From a virus, in the IMG/VR virus record IMGVR_UViG_3300050821_006637, positions 25,067-89,066 of that record: DNA of 64,000 bases; one strand, written 5' to 3'. The position numbers and the translations under genes are program-made. Positions 42,350 to 51,546 of this stretch are shown in pieces. Numbering within the stretch: the first letter of the stretch is position 1; the number at the start of each line of letters is the position of its first letter. The notes under the pieces were generated by a model that was not told where the DNA came from, searched no databases, and saw only the letters and a list, made by a program, of their open reading frames with translations.

Positions 42350-43696
42350 GTGGCTGAAGAAGGGAAGAATCTATTTGGGGACTTGCTGAAGAATTTGCAG
42401 CAGACTCTGCGAGGTAATCTCTTAGAATCTCTGACTAAAGGGATAAAGGGTATGATGCCCAATCTCTTTGGTTCGCAGAAGGATAGTACGAAGAGTGGTG
42501 GTGATGGTTTAGCAGGGATGTTCCAAGCCCTCATGGCAAAGATAGACTCTCTCATCTCCAAGTTAGATGCGTCCTTTGGTATTAAAGACGCCCAAGGAGT
42601 TAATCAACAATTTTCTCCTTCTGGCTCTATGCCATCCATAGGAGGGAAGATAGGTTCTAAAGGTGCTTTTGGAGGATTAGAAGGGGAATATGATAAGCAA
42701 TTAGATTCCTTGCTCAAAGGCGGAGCTAATCTCTTTAATTTTGGGAAGAAGTATGAAGGCGTTGGTGATACGAATGTAAAGAATGACACACTCACTTCTC
42801 TGCTTAACCAATTCACTGGAGGAGGGGGAAAAGCGGGTGGAGCGGCAGCGAAAGGAGCTGGAGCGGCAGAAGGTGCTTTAGGAGGTATAGAGGCTGCGGG
42901 AGCAGCAGCAGCACCAGAAACAATGGGCTTAAGTTTAGCTATCCCTGCTATCATAGAATCCGTGAAGATGGGTTTTGAGCACATTTCGGCTATCGCTGGT
43001 CATATAAAAGATGTCGGAGCATCGGGGTTCAATGCTTTTAAGAGTGAAAGAGCAGAAGATATAGGCGGGAATTTACTTGAAGGAGGGAAGTCTACTGTCA
43101 AAGGGGTCGCTCGTGCTGCTGGTGGTCCTTTTTTGGGAGGATTAGCCGAAACTGGTGCAGAGATGGGTATGGCGATAAATCCTTTCATCCAAATGGCTGA
43201 GGTAGGATTCAAAGCCATAGGATTTCTAAGAGATTTCAGTGACCATCTAACTAAAGCCAACCTCCAATTTGCTCAATTCAGTGGCAGTATGGCGATGGTG
43301 CAGGCTAGTTTTGAAGTCCAAAAAATATTTTTAGATATGGCAAGAGGCGAAAGAAGAGCCGCTAGTGCGATGGGATTGGTCAACGCACAGATGGGCACAG
43401 AAAGGATGTTAGCACCATTAGAGGACCAATGGGCTAATATGAAAGCTGACGTGATGTCCTCTTTCCATGATCTATTCCAGGGTTTATTTAAAGATGTTAT
43501 CCCCTCTTTAATGGATTTTATGAAAAGCACCCAAGAAGTATTGACACATCTAATACCACAGGCAGCGAGGGACCTTATTAGAGAAACACGAAGAGGCAGA
43601 GAATTGGATGAACAATTGGAAGGCATCCGTTTCAGACAAGGGAATGAAAGAACTAGAAGAGAATTCCTCAATAGATTTGGAAGAGGAGAGTTGTAA
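42350..43696 (+). CDS. Short tape-measure-like protein, 448 aa (GTG start)
   Basis: GTG 42350 follows GGAGAACAAGTAA. Helical N- and C-terminal parts (LFGDLLKNLQQTLRGNLLESLTKG; MKADVMSSFHDLFQGLFKDVIPSLMDFMKS) flank an Ala/Gly-rich segment (GAAAKGAGAAEGALGGIEAAGAAAAP) and hydrophobic stretches such as TMGLSLAIPAII. This is typical of tape-measure proteins that span the tail and reach the inner membrane. The position after the frameshifted chaperone is the strongest evidence. If it follows the usual length rule, the tail would be short, on the order of 65-70 nm. Confidence 0.65.
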   Translation: MAEEGKNLFGDLLKNLQQTLRGNLLESLTKGIKGMMPNLFGSQKDSTKSGGDGLAGMFQALMAKIDSLISKLDASFGIKDAQGVNQQFSPSGSMPSIGGKIGSKGAFGGLEGEYDKQLDSLLKGGANLFNFGKKYEGVGDTNVKNDTLTSLLNQFTGGGGKAGGAAAKGAGAAEGALGGIEAAGAAAAPETMGLSLAIPAIIESVKMGFEHISAIAGHIKDVGASGFNAFKSERAEDIGGNLLEGGKSTVKGVARAAGGPFLGGLAETGAEMGMAINPFIQMAEVGFKAIGFLRDFSDHLTKANLQFAQFSGSMAMVQASFEVQKIFLDMARGERRAASAMGLVNAQMGTERMLAPLEDQWANMKADVMSSFHDLFQGLFKDVIPSLMDFMKSTQEVLTHLIPQAARDLIRETRRGRELDEQLEGIRFRQGNERTRREFLNRFGRGEL

Positions 43697-45048
43697 TGTC
43701 TGTTGTGATCTATGCAGGAATTCAGCTTCCCTATTCCAATTCTACTCAGTTTGCACAAAGGGCTATCTACGAAGAGAGTAACACAGACAGAATCCTAACT
43801 GAATTTGATATTTCTGTACAATGTCTTATTTCTAGCACGTATGCTGCTTTATTGAATCCTAGATTAGGAAACGTCACTGGCAATCCTGCTGACTTCATGG
43901 CTTGGATAAGACAGAAATTGCTAACTACGAAGCAGAGGCTTCAATTCTTGGTGAATGGAGTAGACTTAATTCCAAATGTGCAGACTGGGAATCCAGGAAT
44001 TGTAGATGCTTATAATGGTCCTTTGCCACAACATTGTGAACTAACCCAATTGACGGATACTCTTTTTGTAATGAATTATCGTATCCTCGCCAAATACTGG
44101 GAGAATAATAATGGAGACCTTCCTTCTGTACCTGTGACAGGAACGAATAATCCTGGTGGTTATATTCTTTATAATAGATGGACGGAATCCATCCGTATCG
44201 ACCAAAATAATTATACTGTGAGGACAAGGAGTGGAAAGTTTGCTATCCGCTCAGATAATGTAGGTGGTTTCATAGCGGACCAGCTACGATCTCAGATGGC
44301 GGTTGTAGGTACACCAGAGAATTTCATTAGAACGAGGAATGAATACAAGGTAGACCCCAGCGGACTTATTCTAGCCTATGTGCAGGAGGACACTGAAGTC
44401 TATAAAATGCCTCCCTTCCCTGCTTTCACCGCGGATGGGTCGATAACTCTGTCTGCTACGAATATCGGAGCACAATGGTTTGCTGATGTCCACGTTCATT
44501 TGGTCGGAAGTGCGATAACAAATCAAATCAGTTTGATTCGTGCTGGTTTCTTCATTTGTACCGATAAGGTAGCTCGTGTTTGTGCCAATCAACCAGGGAA
44601 CCCCAGTTTCATTCCTCTTAGTGCTTCTGTTACAGAGGATTTGTGGAAGAATGAAGTCACATTGGATATGCGATTTAGGATTCCAAAGACTAGTCTTCGA
44701 ATACTTGCAGTGGCTGGGCAACAAGGAGCTCCAAATCCAAATGATATCAACTCGTACTTTTTGGCTTCTTTCGTAGGATTAGATAATTTCACACCGATTT
44801 CTGACCCAGTCCCTCCTCTTATTAATCCTAGACCTAATTATTTGGTTTATGGCACAGCGGGACTTTTACTACGAGCAGCTTCCTATTATGACCCGAGCAT
44901 AGTTGGGGTGCTATTATCTAGTCCTAACGTAGCCATAGAGAATGGAGTTGTCCCAACACAGCCAGGAGCACTCTCTGCCCAACTCGCTACTACCAATCAA
45001 GGTGTTACCACTGAATTACCGGAAGTTGGCACCTTGGGGGCAAGTTAG
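43696..45048 (+). CDS. Tail structural protein, possibly distal tail, 450 aa
   Basis: It starts on the stop of the tape measure (TAATG). The protein is beta-rich with low charge (IYAGIQLPYSN, FDISVQCLISSTYAALLNPRLG, WFADVHVHLVGSAITNQISLIRAGFFICTD). No enzyme motif was seen. The N-terminal segment with a helical insertion (PADFMAWIRQKLLTTKQRLQFLVNGVDLIP) recalls proteins that form the ring at the tail tip. Position directly behind the tape measure suggests a Dit-type or tail-tip role, without a family match. Confidence 0.5.
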   Translation: MSVVIYAGIQLPYSNSTQFAQRAIYEESNTDRILTEFDISVQCLISSTYAALLNPRLGNVTGNPADFMAWIRQKLLTTKQRLQFLVNGVDLIPNVQTGNPGIVDAYNGPLPQHCELTQLTDTLFVMNYRILAKYWENNNGDLPSVPVTGTNNPGGYILYNRWTESIRIDQNNYTVRTRSGKFAIRSDNVGGFIADQLRSQMAVVGTPENFIRTRNEYKVDPSGLILAYVQEDTEVYKMPPFPAFTADGSITLSATNIGAQWFADVHVHLVGSAITNQISLIRAGFFICTDKVARVCANQPGNPSFIPLSASVTEDLWKNEVTLDMRFRIPKTSLRILAVAGQQGAPNPNDINSYFLASFVGLDNFTPISDPVPPLINPRPNYLVYGTAGLLLRAASYYDPSIVGVLLSSPNVAIENGVVPTQPGALSAQLATTNQGVTTELPEVGTLGAS

Positions 45049-45056
45049 GAGCTAAA

Positions 45057-45644
45057 ATGCCACAAGAAGGCCAATTAATCCCGAATCCTGTTTTACCTAC
45101 CTTTACTATTGAAGTTTTAACAGCAGATGATAGTTCGGGTCTCTTCTTCACTCCAATAAAGGGAGTTTGGACAGAATATTATATCAAAAATTCTTATTTT
45201 ACAGATGGGCATCGTTATCAGATGGGGGTAGCTTCGCCTGGTGGTTTTCTAGGTGCCAGTGTGGCTTTTGTGCAGACTACTGCGCCGACTCTTTTATGGC
45301 AGTGTGACTGGATTGCGGCTATGGAGAATCAAAGTCCTGTCATCCCAAGTCCTACTCTATTGAATGACCCTGGTTGGGTATTTTTAGACCAAGATATAGA
45401 GCCGGAACAAATGGAGTTAGGTGTGGATGGTGGCACATATATTTATTCCGTTCGCGGAACTTACTGGTTTGGGCACACGAATCCTAGTGCTGCGCAGTTA
45501 GTGTATTCTATTGCTCCGTGGTTTAATGATGCGGGAGGAGTGGCTCTGCGTATCATCTCCAATTTGCAGACGCAAGGTTACTTAATAGATGCTCCGCAGA
45601 CCATCCCCAATATTCTTCCTCCCAGTGCAGGAGCTTTGAATTAG
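45057..45644 (+). CDS. Tail structural protein, 195 aa
   Basis: TTAGGAGCTAAA precedes the ATG. The product is beta-rich with many aromatic residues (GVWTEYYIKNSYFTDGHRYQMGVASPGGF, APTLLWQCDWIAAMENQ, YIYSVRGTYWFGH). It is likely part of the tail tip between the 450-residue protein and the large tip protein. No known motif or catalytic site was recognised. Its end overlaps the opposite-strand small gene by four bases. Confidence 0.5.
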   Translation: MPQEGQLIPNPVLPTFTIEVLTADDSSGLFFTPIKGVWTEYYIKNSYFTDGHRYQMGVASPGGFLGASVAFVQTTAPTLLWQCDWIAAMENQSPVIPSPTLLNDPGWVFLDQDIEPEQMELGVDGGTYIYSVRGTYWFGHTNPSAAQLVYSIAPWFNDAGGVALRIISNLQTQGYLIDAPQTIPNILPPSAGALN

Positions 45645-45847
45645 AAGTTGATTTTACCAAACTTTCGTCCTATGTCATTCTCCTCCGCCCATTGAGTCCA
45701 ATTCCGTTTCGCTCTTTCCTTCTCCTCTCGTAAGGGTTGCGTAGCACCTTGGAGAAGAGTGAGTATGAGATAGGTGCAAGCTGAATTGAGAGCAAAACTA
45801 TGAAAGTGTCCTTCTAATTTTGTCTGCTCACCAAAGATACTTTTCAT
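45641..45847 (-). CDS. Small opposite-strand protein, 68 aa
   Basis: On the - strand, AGTATAGGAGACTCTT stands directly before the ATG, the same leader as the chaperone gene at 41665, so it is a genuine start. The product has a hydrophobic middle (SFALNSACTYLILTLLQGA) that could be one membrane span, then a basic helix (LREEKERAKRNWTQWAEEND). It interrupts the tail operon from the opposite side and carries its own promoter candidate. Function unknown; a moron-like cargo gene is possible. Confidence 0.6.
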   Translation of the reverse strand: MKSIFGEQTKLEGHFHSFALNSACTYLILTLLQGATQPLREEKERAKRNWTQWAEENDIGRKFGKINF

Positions 45848-45877
45848 AAGAGTCTCCTATACTAGAAAGGGCGAAAC

Positions 45878-45895
45878 CTTAAAGTATATGCTCGG
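45878..45895 (-). promoter_or_regulatory. Candidate promoter for the opposite-strand gene
   Basis: Read on the - strand, GCATATACTTTAAGG contains TATACT (45888-45883) 36 bases before the start of the 68-residue gene. The core equals the other proposed -10 elements, but no TG extension or -35 is visible. Confidence 0.3.
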
Positions 45896-45926
45896 TAAGT
45901 AACCCAGGCAATATGGATTATCGCTT

Positions 45927-46130
45927 ATGTTAACAGAGTATATGCGTCTACTGGATATCTATCACACGGAAATCAATTCCTTCGGCTGGGACCAAAGACT
46001 TCCTGTCCTTACTACCCAAATGGAAAGAGTTTGGAAGAAGTTAAGCAAAGAGGACAGAGAATCTGCTCTCAAATACGCACATAAACTCTATCAAAAGAGA
46101 ATCCAAGATAAGCACTTAGAAAAGGGTTGA
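45927..46130 (+). CDS. Small hypothetical protein, 67 aa (start uncertain)
   Basis: The helical, charged product (MRLLDIYHTEINSF..., LSKEDRESALKYAHKLYQKRIQDKHLE) ends one base before the large tail protein gene. ATG 45927 has no ribosome site because the repeated ATTATCGCTT motif lies directly before it. ATG 45942 (62 residues) is equally possible. Function unknown. Confidence 0.5.
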   Translation: MLTEYMRLLDIYHTEINSFGWDQRLPVLTTQMERVWKKLSKEDRESALKYAHKLYQKRIQDKHLEKG

Positions 46131-46131
46131 A

Positions 46132-49100
46132 ATGAATTACCTATTATCCTACGCAGGCATTCCTCTCTTATCTGACCGCGGACAAGCTATTCGTTTGCCG
46201 ACAAGTGTTCGTCCACGAGGACAAACAGATTCTCAAAGTCCCGGTAATAGACAACAAGTAGAACCAGAATTGATTGACGAAATCAATCGTCTCCTTGAAC
46301 TCGGTCTAATCAAAGACAACGCTTATCCAAATAATTATCCAGGGAAGACTCTTTCCAACTTGGCGAAGAGATGGCCGATTTATCAGTGGCCGGAATTCGG
46401 TGTAAGAATAAACGAGTGGTTCTATCCTCACGGAGCGAACCAGTGGTCTGTCTTCCGTGGCCTCGCCACTTCGAGTATGGTTCAAGCTATGCTCTTGCAG
46501 ACGATGGGGAGCAACCCCGCTTCCTTCATCATGCAAAGTGCTCCTATCTCACCAGACAACCCTACAGGTGACCCCACTTTCTACACCATTGAAACTCCGA
46601 TGTATCTGCTTCCGCCTCGTCCGTTGGCGGAACACGGAGGGTTCTTTAACGGATTGTATTTGATAACTCTAGTGGATTTGAGATACTACTTCCAAGGGTG
46701 CAATTCCACCCTCTGGCCTCTCCTCAATCAAAACACCACCTGGCTTCAATTAATCAATCAACTCGCTACGGATTTAGGGATTACTCTAACTATCCCCACA
46801 CCGATAGAGTCGAGTTACGGACAACCAGAAGTTGATAGTCAACTTTGGACGAACTTGGAAAGTAGTGCCGTCCTCCTAGATTGTGTCGCTGCTAATGTCG
46901 GTCGTACTGTCGTACGGAACTTGGATGGAACCTTCTCTTTTCTCACCACGGCAGAGTCCGTCACTCAAGTTCAATTGAATAGAGGGGAAGATTCGAACGT
47001 AGTGAGATTGGCAGGAGGGGACATCTTTGCCAATGATAATCAATTCGCTGGCAATCTTGGAGTGAGTAGGAACGCAGTTCTCCCTGAATCTGTGGTCGTC
47101 TCTTATCCCAAGTATGTGATTGGAAATGACCCTGTTCCTCACTTTTTGAATACTAGATATGGAGTCACTCCTAGACCGACGGCGTGGGTAGAGGATTCAT
47201 ATGGAGATACTTGGGACACGCAGATATTCTTACTTTCTGGCATCCTAAGTGGCTCCACGGGATTCGGTGTCAGTAGTGGTTTATTCATCTCTGGACAGAC
47301 TTTATCTGGGAATACTTTTAATTCTGGCTTGATTGGAGTGCCTGGATTAAACATCGTCCTTCACGACACGGCGAAAGCGTACTTTTCTGGAGAGGCTCAA
47401 GCCTTCAGTGGAAATCCATTGAATGTTAGTGGATTGACTCTTTTAGCAACTCAGTTAGCCAATGGATATTTCAATAAGCAAGTGGATGTGGCGTTGGATG
47501 AGGTTTATCCTGGGACGTATGAGTGGGAGCCAGAAGGGATTCATAACTTGGTTTGGACGTATAGTGACAGGAAGAGGCTCGCCGCCACTCGTGTCATTCG
47601 TCCTATGTGGAATCAATTAACGAGTCAATATCAGCACGCGATTCCTTTGCAATCGGGTTCTCAGACTATCGTTATTCCTCCTGGGGTTGGGGGACGGAGT
47701 GTTGCTCAGACGTGGAGAGACCAGGGAGGAAATGAAGTCCCTGGAGTCAACTTAGTAACGGTATTGGGTGGGAGTGTTTCTGGTATTCTTTATTCTGGGG
47801 GAGTGCAAGAGGTTATTTTTGCAGTTTCAGGTGGAAGTAGTGTTTCTAGTGGTCCAGATTTGCAATGGGTGGAGACTTTATCTACTACTCTCTATCAACC
47901 TTTGGCTTTGAGTAGAATTGTCAGTGGTGTTAGTTCCGTGTCTGGTTCTACTACTCTCACCACGAATTCTGTTTTCAATAATTCTGGTAATCTCCAAGGG
48001 AGTGATTTTGGTGTCTATGTATGGTCTTCTGGTCTTGGCTTCAACACTAAGATTAGTAGTATCAATACACTCAGTGGAACTTTAACACTGAGCAAAGCAG
48101 CAATAAAGACAACGAGTGGAATCCCTTTGATGGTCAACACCATTTGGGGATACAATGCTAGATTAGCGAACTGGTTTCCTGGTCCAAGTAACTCGGGGAA
48201 TACTACTTATCAACAAGATGAAGGAGTTTGGCAGAATATCGGTAATGTCTCTAATGTTTGGCTGGTCGGTCCTAATGGTGAAAAGCCAGTTCTATATCGG
48301 TCCTTGGGTTTGGCGGTAGGATTTGAGGTTGCAGGAGTTAGATATCAATGTCGTAAATTGGGTGTGGACAGTAGTGGTACAGCTATTTGGGCAATGGCAT
48401 TCCCATTCCCACAGCAAGCCGTATTACAATGTATAAATAATCAAATTCAGGGACTCACTTTAACAGATGGAGCGCAGCTGTCTTCCTGCTTCCTTGCTTC
48501 TGTAATTGGAGAAACAGGGTCTGTTACTGGGAATGCTTTTATAGCGGATGTGAATTTTACGATTCCATCGCAGTTTTCTAACAACACCAGAACATTTGCA
48601 CAAACAAATCAATATCTGGGGAGATTTATTGGAGTAGAGAATGTTTCCGGTATGCCTGTCTATTCTATGGATGCTTGCACAAGACCGCAGTATTTTTCTC
48701 TTTTCAATGGTGTTGCCACTCAGCTTTCAACTATTTCTGGAACTCCTTATTCTGGTTTCATTGGTTACGCAGCTAACGTAGTTGATTGGGCAGGAAATGC
48801 GTGGGCCTCTGAAACTGCATCTATAAATCAAGTCTGGTTGACTTTTGCTAATTTTGATTCCAGTCCAAATTACTCCTTCGTATCAGGGTGGATGAATCCA
48901 TCCGCCGGTGGTGGTTCTGTGTATCAAGGATTTGGGCCTGTGGCACTTGCCAGTGGTGGCGTCCCTATCTATTCAACACATGACGTAGGAGCATCTTTAG
49001 GAGGTTTGAGTCTACCAGTCAGTGGGACAGGATTTTCCGGCGGATTACAGTCTCCTAATTTTAGTGCTGGTGGGGCAATAAATTGTACTGTTCCAGGTAT

Positions 49101-49491
49101 TTCTACGAACGTTAACAGCGGGGCTCTCGTCGAATGTTTAGTCGGTGCAGGTGGTGTAAGTGGTACTGGTGGTCTGCACTTGATAGCTAATTCGAATCCA
49201 ACCGGTGCTCCTCCTCGATATGCAATATATATCGGAAGTAGTGGAGTTATAAATGAGCTTGGTGGCGGCAATTCGCTTCTTGCTGCGGCTGCTGGTTTAT
49301 ATCTTGGAAGGGGAGGAACAAATTTTATTGGAGACAGCTTTATAGGCGGCTTGATTCTTGGTGGTGGAGCGATATCAGGATTCGTTAATGCCCTCAACAG
49401 CATTGGAGGCTACGCTTCTGGTATCCGTCAAGCCCTCGTCCATACCGCTGCCAATACAATGACATGGGCGGCTTGTTCTGGAGTCATATAA
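46132..49491 (+). CDS. Large tail-tip or receptor-binding protein, 1,119 aa
   Basis: AAAAGGGTTGAA precedes the ATG. Residues 1-420 form a compact part (INEWFYPHGANQWSVFRGLATSSMVQ, TTWLQLINQLATDLGITLTIP, CVAANVGRTVVRNLDGTFSFLT) that resembles the baseplate-hub fold region of siphoviral tip proteins. The remaining 700 residues are Gly/Ser/Thr-rich with the same SG-repeats found in the 37481 fibre (SGGSVSSGPDLQW, SGLFISGQTLSGNTFNSG). This points to a tip protein with a fibre-like extension. No peptidoglycan hydrolase motif is visible. The receptor-binding role is inferred. Confidence 0.6.
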   Translation: MNYLLSYAGIPLLSDRGQAIRLPTSVRPRGQTDSQSPGNRQQVEPELIDEINRLLELGLIKDNAYPNNYPGKTLSNLAKRWPIYQWPEFGVRINEWFYPHGANQWSVFRGLATSSMVQAMLLQTMGSNPASFIMQSAPISPDNPTGDPTFYTIETPMYLLPPRPLAEHGGFFNGLYLITLVDLRYYFQGCNSTLWPLLNQNTTWLQLINQLATDLGITLTIPTPIESSYGQPEVDSQLWTNLESSAVLLDCVAANVGRTVVRNLDGTFSFLTTAESVTQVQLNRGEDSNVVRLAGGDIFANDNQFAGNLGVSRNAVLPESVVVSYPKYVIGNDPVPHFLNTRYGVTPRPTAWVEDSYGDTWDTQIFLLSGILSGSTGFGVSSGLFISGQTLSGNTFNSGLIGVPGLNIVLHDTAKAYFSGEAQAFSGNPLNVSGLTLLATQLANGYFNKQVDVALDEVYPGTYEWEPEGIHNLVWTYSDRKRLAATRVIRPMWNQLTSQYQHAIPLQSGSQTIVIPPGVGGRSVAQTWRDQGGNEVPGVNLVTVLGGSVSGILYSGGVQEVIFAVSGGSSVSSGPDLQWVETLSTTLYQPLALSRIVSGVSSVSGSTTLTTNSVFNNSGNLQGSDFGVYVWSSGLGFNTKISSINTLSGTLTLSKAAIKTTSGIPLMVNTIWGYNARLANWFPGPSNSGNTTYQQDEGVWQNIGNVSNVWLVGPNGEKPVLYRSLGLAVGFEVAGVRYQCRKLGVDSSGTAIWAMAFPFPQQAVLQCINNQIQGLTLTDGAQLSSCFLASVIGETGSVTGNAFIADVNFTIPSQFSNNTRTFAQTNQYLGRFIGVENVSGMPVYSMDACTRPQYFSLFNGVATQLSTISGTPYSGFIGYAANVVDWAGNAWASETASINQVWLTFANFDSSPNYSFVSGWMNPSAGGGSVYQGFGPVALASGGVPIYSTHDVGASLGGLSLPVSGTGFSGGLQSPNFSAGGAINCTVPGISTNVNSGALVECLVGAGGVSGTGGLHLIANSNPTGAPPRYAIYIGSSGVINELGGGNSLLAAAAGLYLGRGGTNFIGDSFIGGLILGGGAISGFVNALNSIGGYASGIRQALVHTAANTMTWAACSGVI

Positions 49492-49507
49492 GAATAAAGG
49501 ATAAGCA

Positions 49508-50566
49508 ATGTATAAAACCTTCCTCATCTCCGTCGCCCTCCTTTTCCCCATTGGCTTACTTCTGCTACCCCAAGCACGAAGCCAGCATACCACTAGAAAC
49601 GCACAGAACGCCGTCTATCGCTATGAAGACTATCGAGGCATACAAACTACCCTCTCCACCTGGGCACGCGAATCTAAGGGCTTGGCAAGCGTCTTTACCT
49701 ATGGAACCAGTACGAGAGGACAACCACTCACTGGTATCGCCCTCAAAGGAAAAAATAAGTTCAAGTCCTCCGTCCTCATCCAGGCGTCTATACACGGGAA
49801 CGAGCCATTGAGTTCCACTGTCATCATGTCCTATCTCCAGAACCTCCTGTCGGGGTATGGAAAGGACAAAGAGTTGACAGAGTTGATTGATTCCAGGGAC
49901 ATCTATATCATCCCAGTCCTCTGTCCCGACAGTTTCCCTCACTCAAGGTACAGCGATGGAGTTGACCCAAATAGGAACTTCAACGGAAACTCCGTCACCG
50001 CTATCGCTGCGATAAAGAAGTTCTTTCTTGAAAAGAAACCGAGTGCCTGTTGGAGTGGACACACTTACGGACGACTCTTTATGTATCCATATGGAGATGC
50101 CACACAAAGATGTGTTGATGACGGAAAGATGTTGGACTTGTATACGAGGATGAGTAGATTAGCAGGATACAGAGTATTGAGAGGGTGCCAGATGTACGGA
50201 CACCCGATAATGGGTTCAGAAATTGATTACTACTATCGTCAAAACAGAAGCGTTTCCGTCGTCGTAGAATATGGAAGCCATCAGCGGATTCCGTCGTTGC
50301 AAGATACACAGATAGAATTCAATAAGACGTGGGGGGCTTTCCTCCTCTGGCTGAAAGAAGCCCCTGTGATGTTGAAAGAATCACCTGCCCAGGACATCCT
50401 CAATAAGAGGAGACAGGTTTATCAACGGATGACGTGGAGCCGTGCTCCGTCCTGCGATGAATCCTATGCAATAGATAGTAAGAGAGAAGAGGATTACTCC
50501 TCCAAAGAAGATGAAGGCAGGCCAGATAGGCTTGGATGTGAAGTTAACGTTCATGGGTCTTTCTAA
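49508..50566 (+). CDS. Secreted M14-family zinc carboxypeptidase
   Basis: A signal peptide is clear: MYKTFLISVALLFPIGLLLLP with a possible cut after QARSQ. The M14 zinc site is present as HGNEP (H96, E99) and the downstream H185 in SGHTYG. NRN in DPNRNF supplies the substrate-binding Asn/Arg, and E254 in VVVEYGSH the catalytic Glu. M14 enzymes release C-terminal residues, and in bacteria and phages many trim peptidoglycan stem peptides. With a signal peptide it would act in the cell envelope, fitting lysis or cell-wall remodelling. A tail-linked role is the alternative because it closes the tail operon. Confidence 0.88.
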   Translation: MYKTFLISVALLFPIGLLLLPQARSQHTTRNAQNAVYRYEDYRGIQTTLSTWARESKGLASVFTYGTSTRGQPLTGIALKGKNKFKSSVLIQASIHGNEPLSSTVIMSYLQNLLSGYGKDKELTELIDSRDIYIIPVLCPDSFPHSRYSDGVDPNRNFNGNSVTAIAAIKKFFLEKKPSACWSGHTYGRLFMYPYGDATQRCVDDGKMLDLYTRMSRLAGYRVLRGCQMYGHPIMGSEIDYYYRQNRSVSVVVEYGSHQRIPSLQDTQIEFNKTWGAFLLWLKEAPVMLKESPAQDILNKRRQVYQRMTWSRAPSCDESYAIDSKREEDYSSKEDEGRPDRLGCEVNVHGSF

Positions 50567-50654
50567 TTCCAGATAAGAAAAGAGTTATCAATCCTCGCAT
50601 TCCCCAACCAATAGCAAATCCACCGAGGACGCAGAGAATCTTATCTATGTCCAT
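50544..50654 (-). CDS. Tiny membrane protein, 36 aa
   Basis: ATG 50654 overlaps the stop of the upstream - strand gene as TAATG, and the stop is at 50544-50546. The product is one hydrophobic span (ILCVLGGFAIGWGMRGLITLFLSG) with a basic end (IRKTHER). It overlaps the 3' end of the carboxypeptidase gene by 23 bases in convergent orientation. Its size and topology would fit a small holin-like or regulatory membrane peptide, but this is speculative. Confidence 0.45.
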   Translation of the reverse strand: MDIDKILCVLGGFAIGWGMRGLITLFLSGIRKTHER

Positions 50655-50905
50655 TAGTCCTCCATTTCATTATCTCCATAAGCACTTTCCACGACGTTTA
50701 GGGCTTCCACCTTGGTCCAGTAATGTTTGAACCACGGATAAGTTCCATCGGTGTCTGTAGTATGGAAGTCGATGAGAAGCCATCCTCCTTTAATGGTTTC
50801 CGGTACGAGGCGGAAACGGAGGTCTTCACTTTCCAAACTGCCAGAGAGGTCGTCCTTGCGTAGAGTCCATTCCATCGGTTTCGTCCTTTGAAGTTGAGCG
50901 TCCAT
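50654..50905 (-). CDS. Small hypothetical protein, 83 aa
   Basis: The - strand gene encodes a compact alpha/beta protein (RKDDLSGSLESEDLRFRLV, GGWLLIDFHTTDTDGTYPWFKHYWTKVEALNVVESAYG). It starts two bases after the upstream stop. No known domain was recognised. It lies in a run of early-type genes that all point toward the structural block. Confidence 0.6.
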   Translation of the reverse strand: MDAQLQRTKPMEWTLRKDDLSGSLESEDLRFRLVPETIKGGWLLIDFHTTDTDGTYPWFKHYWTKVEALNVVESAYGDNEMED

Positions 50906-50906
50906 T

Positions 50907-51122
50907 TTATCCTACCTTCCAACTCTTCCTAATGTTTCCTTCCCTATCCACAATCTCTACTGCATCTGCTCCGTCAAAAGACATTCTGTCTCGGTATTTC
51001 TTTTTGACGATACTTTCTGCCTCAGCAAGTGTATCTGCCTCTGCGACGAGGAAAGTATCATATCCAGGGTCTTCAAATGTATCCCAGTGGTAGATACCGA
51101 ATTCTTTCGTATGTGTAATCAT
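50907..51122 (-). CDS. Small hypothetical protein, 71 aa
   Basis: It overlaps the upstream gene as ATGA. The sequence (IYHWDTFEDPGYDTFLVAEADTLAEAESIVKKKY, AVEIVDREGNIRKSWKV) has a ferredoxin-like strand-helix-strand feel, with a final strand pair that resembles small phage proteins of unknown role. No metal site is present. Confidence 0.6.
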   Translation of the reverse strand: MITHTKEFGIYHWDTFEDPGYDTFLVAEADTLAEAESIVKKKYRDRMSFDGADAVEIVDREGNIRKSWKVG

Positions 51123-51304
51123 TCTACTCCCCTTAGGACGAGCAACCCTAACTGCTCACTATGTTCATCAAATCCAAATACACATCTGCCATCCAGTTTC
51201 ACAGGTATCTTTTTCTCTTTGATAATTCGCAACGCAGCGGCACGCATTCCTGCGTAGATAGCCTTGCGATGGTCTACAGTAAGAATATAGTCATCATCCA
51301 TCAC
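51119..51304 (-). CDS. Small hypothetical protein, 61 aa
   Basis: It is coupled to both neighbours by four-base overlaps. It starts with an acidic segment (MMDDDYILTVDHRKAIYAGM) and ends with a strand-rich part (VFGFDEHSEQLGLLVLRGVE). No family match. Expression as part of the - strand operon is well supported by the packing. Confidence 0.55.
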   Translation of the reverse strand: MMDDDYILTVDHRKAIYAGMRAAALRIIKEKKIPVKLDGRCVFGFDEHSEQLGLLVLRGVE

Positions 51305-51546
51305 TCTTTCTCTCCTGCTATCTGTGCTTCTAAGTCCTCACACCTCTCCGCCAAATCATCACATTCACTTTCCTTTTCTGCATACTCTGCTTTCCAATAT
51401 TCCATTTCCTGATTCCTCTTATTCAAAAGCCATTCCAAGGCTTCCATCAATGCCAAGGTATCAACTGGCTGTCCTAGTGCTATCGCTGTCTTGGCAAATT
51501 CAAGTTCTTCGCGAGGGGAACTACCCTTAAGAAATGTATTTCTCAT
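51301..51546 (-). CDS. Coiled-coil protein, 81 aa
   Basis: After a short N-terminal region (FLKGSSPREELEFAKTAIALG) the protein is a long acidic coiled coil (LLNKRNQEMEYWKAEYAEKESECDDLAERCEDLEAQIA). It shares the W-x-x-x-Y...E-rich pattern of the membrane-anchored neighbours but lacks their N-terminal span. It overlaps the 55-residue membrane gene upstream by 20 bases. Confidence 0.6.
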   Translation of the reverse strand: MRNTFLKGSSPREELEFAKTAIALGQPVDTLALMEALEWLLNKRNQEMEYWKAEYAEKESECDDLAERCEDLEAQIAGEKE

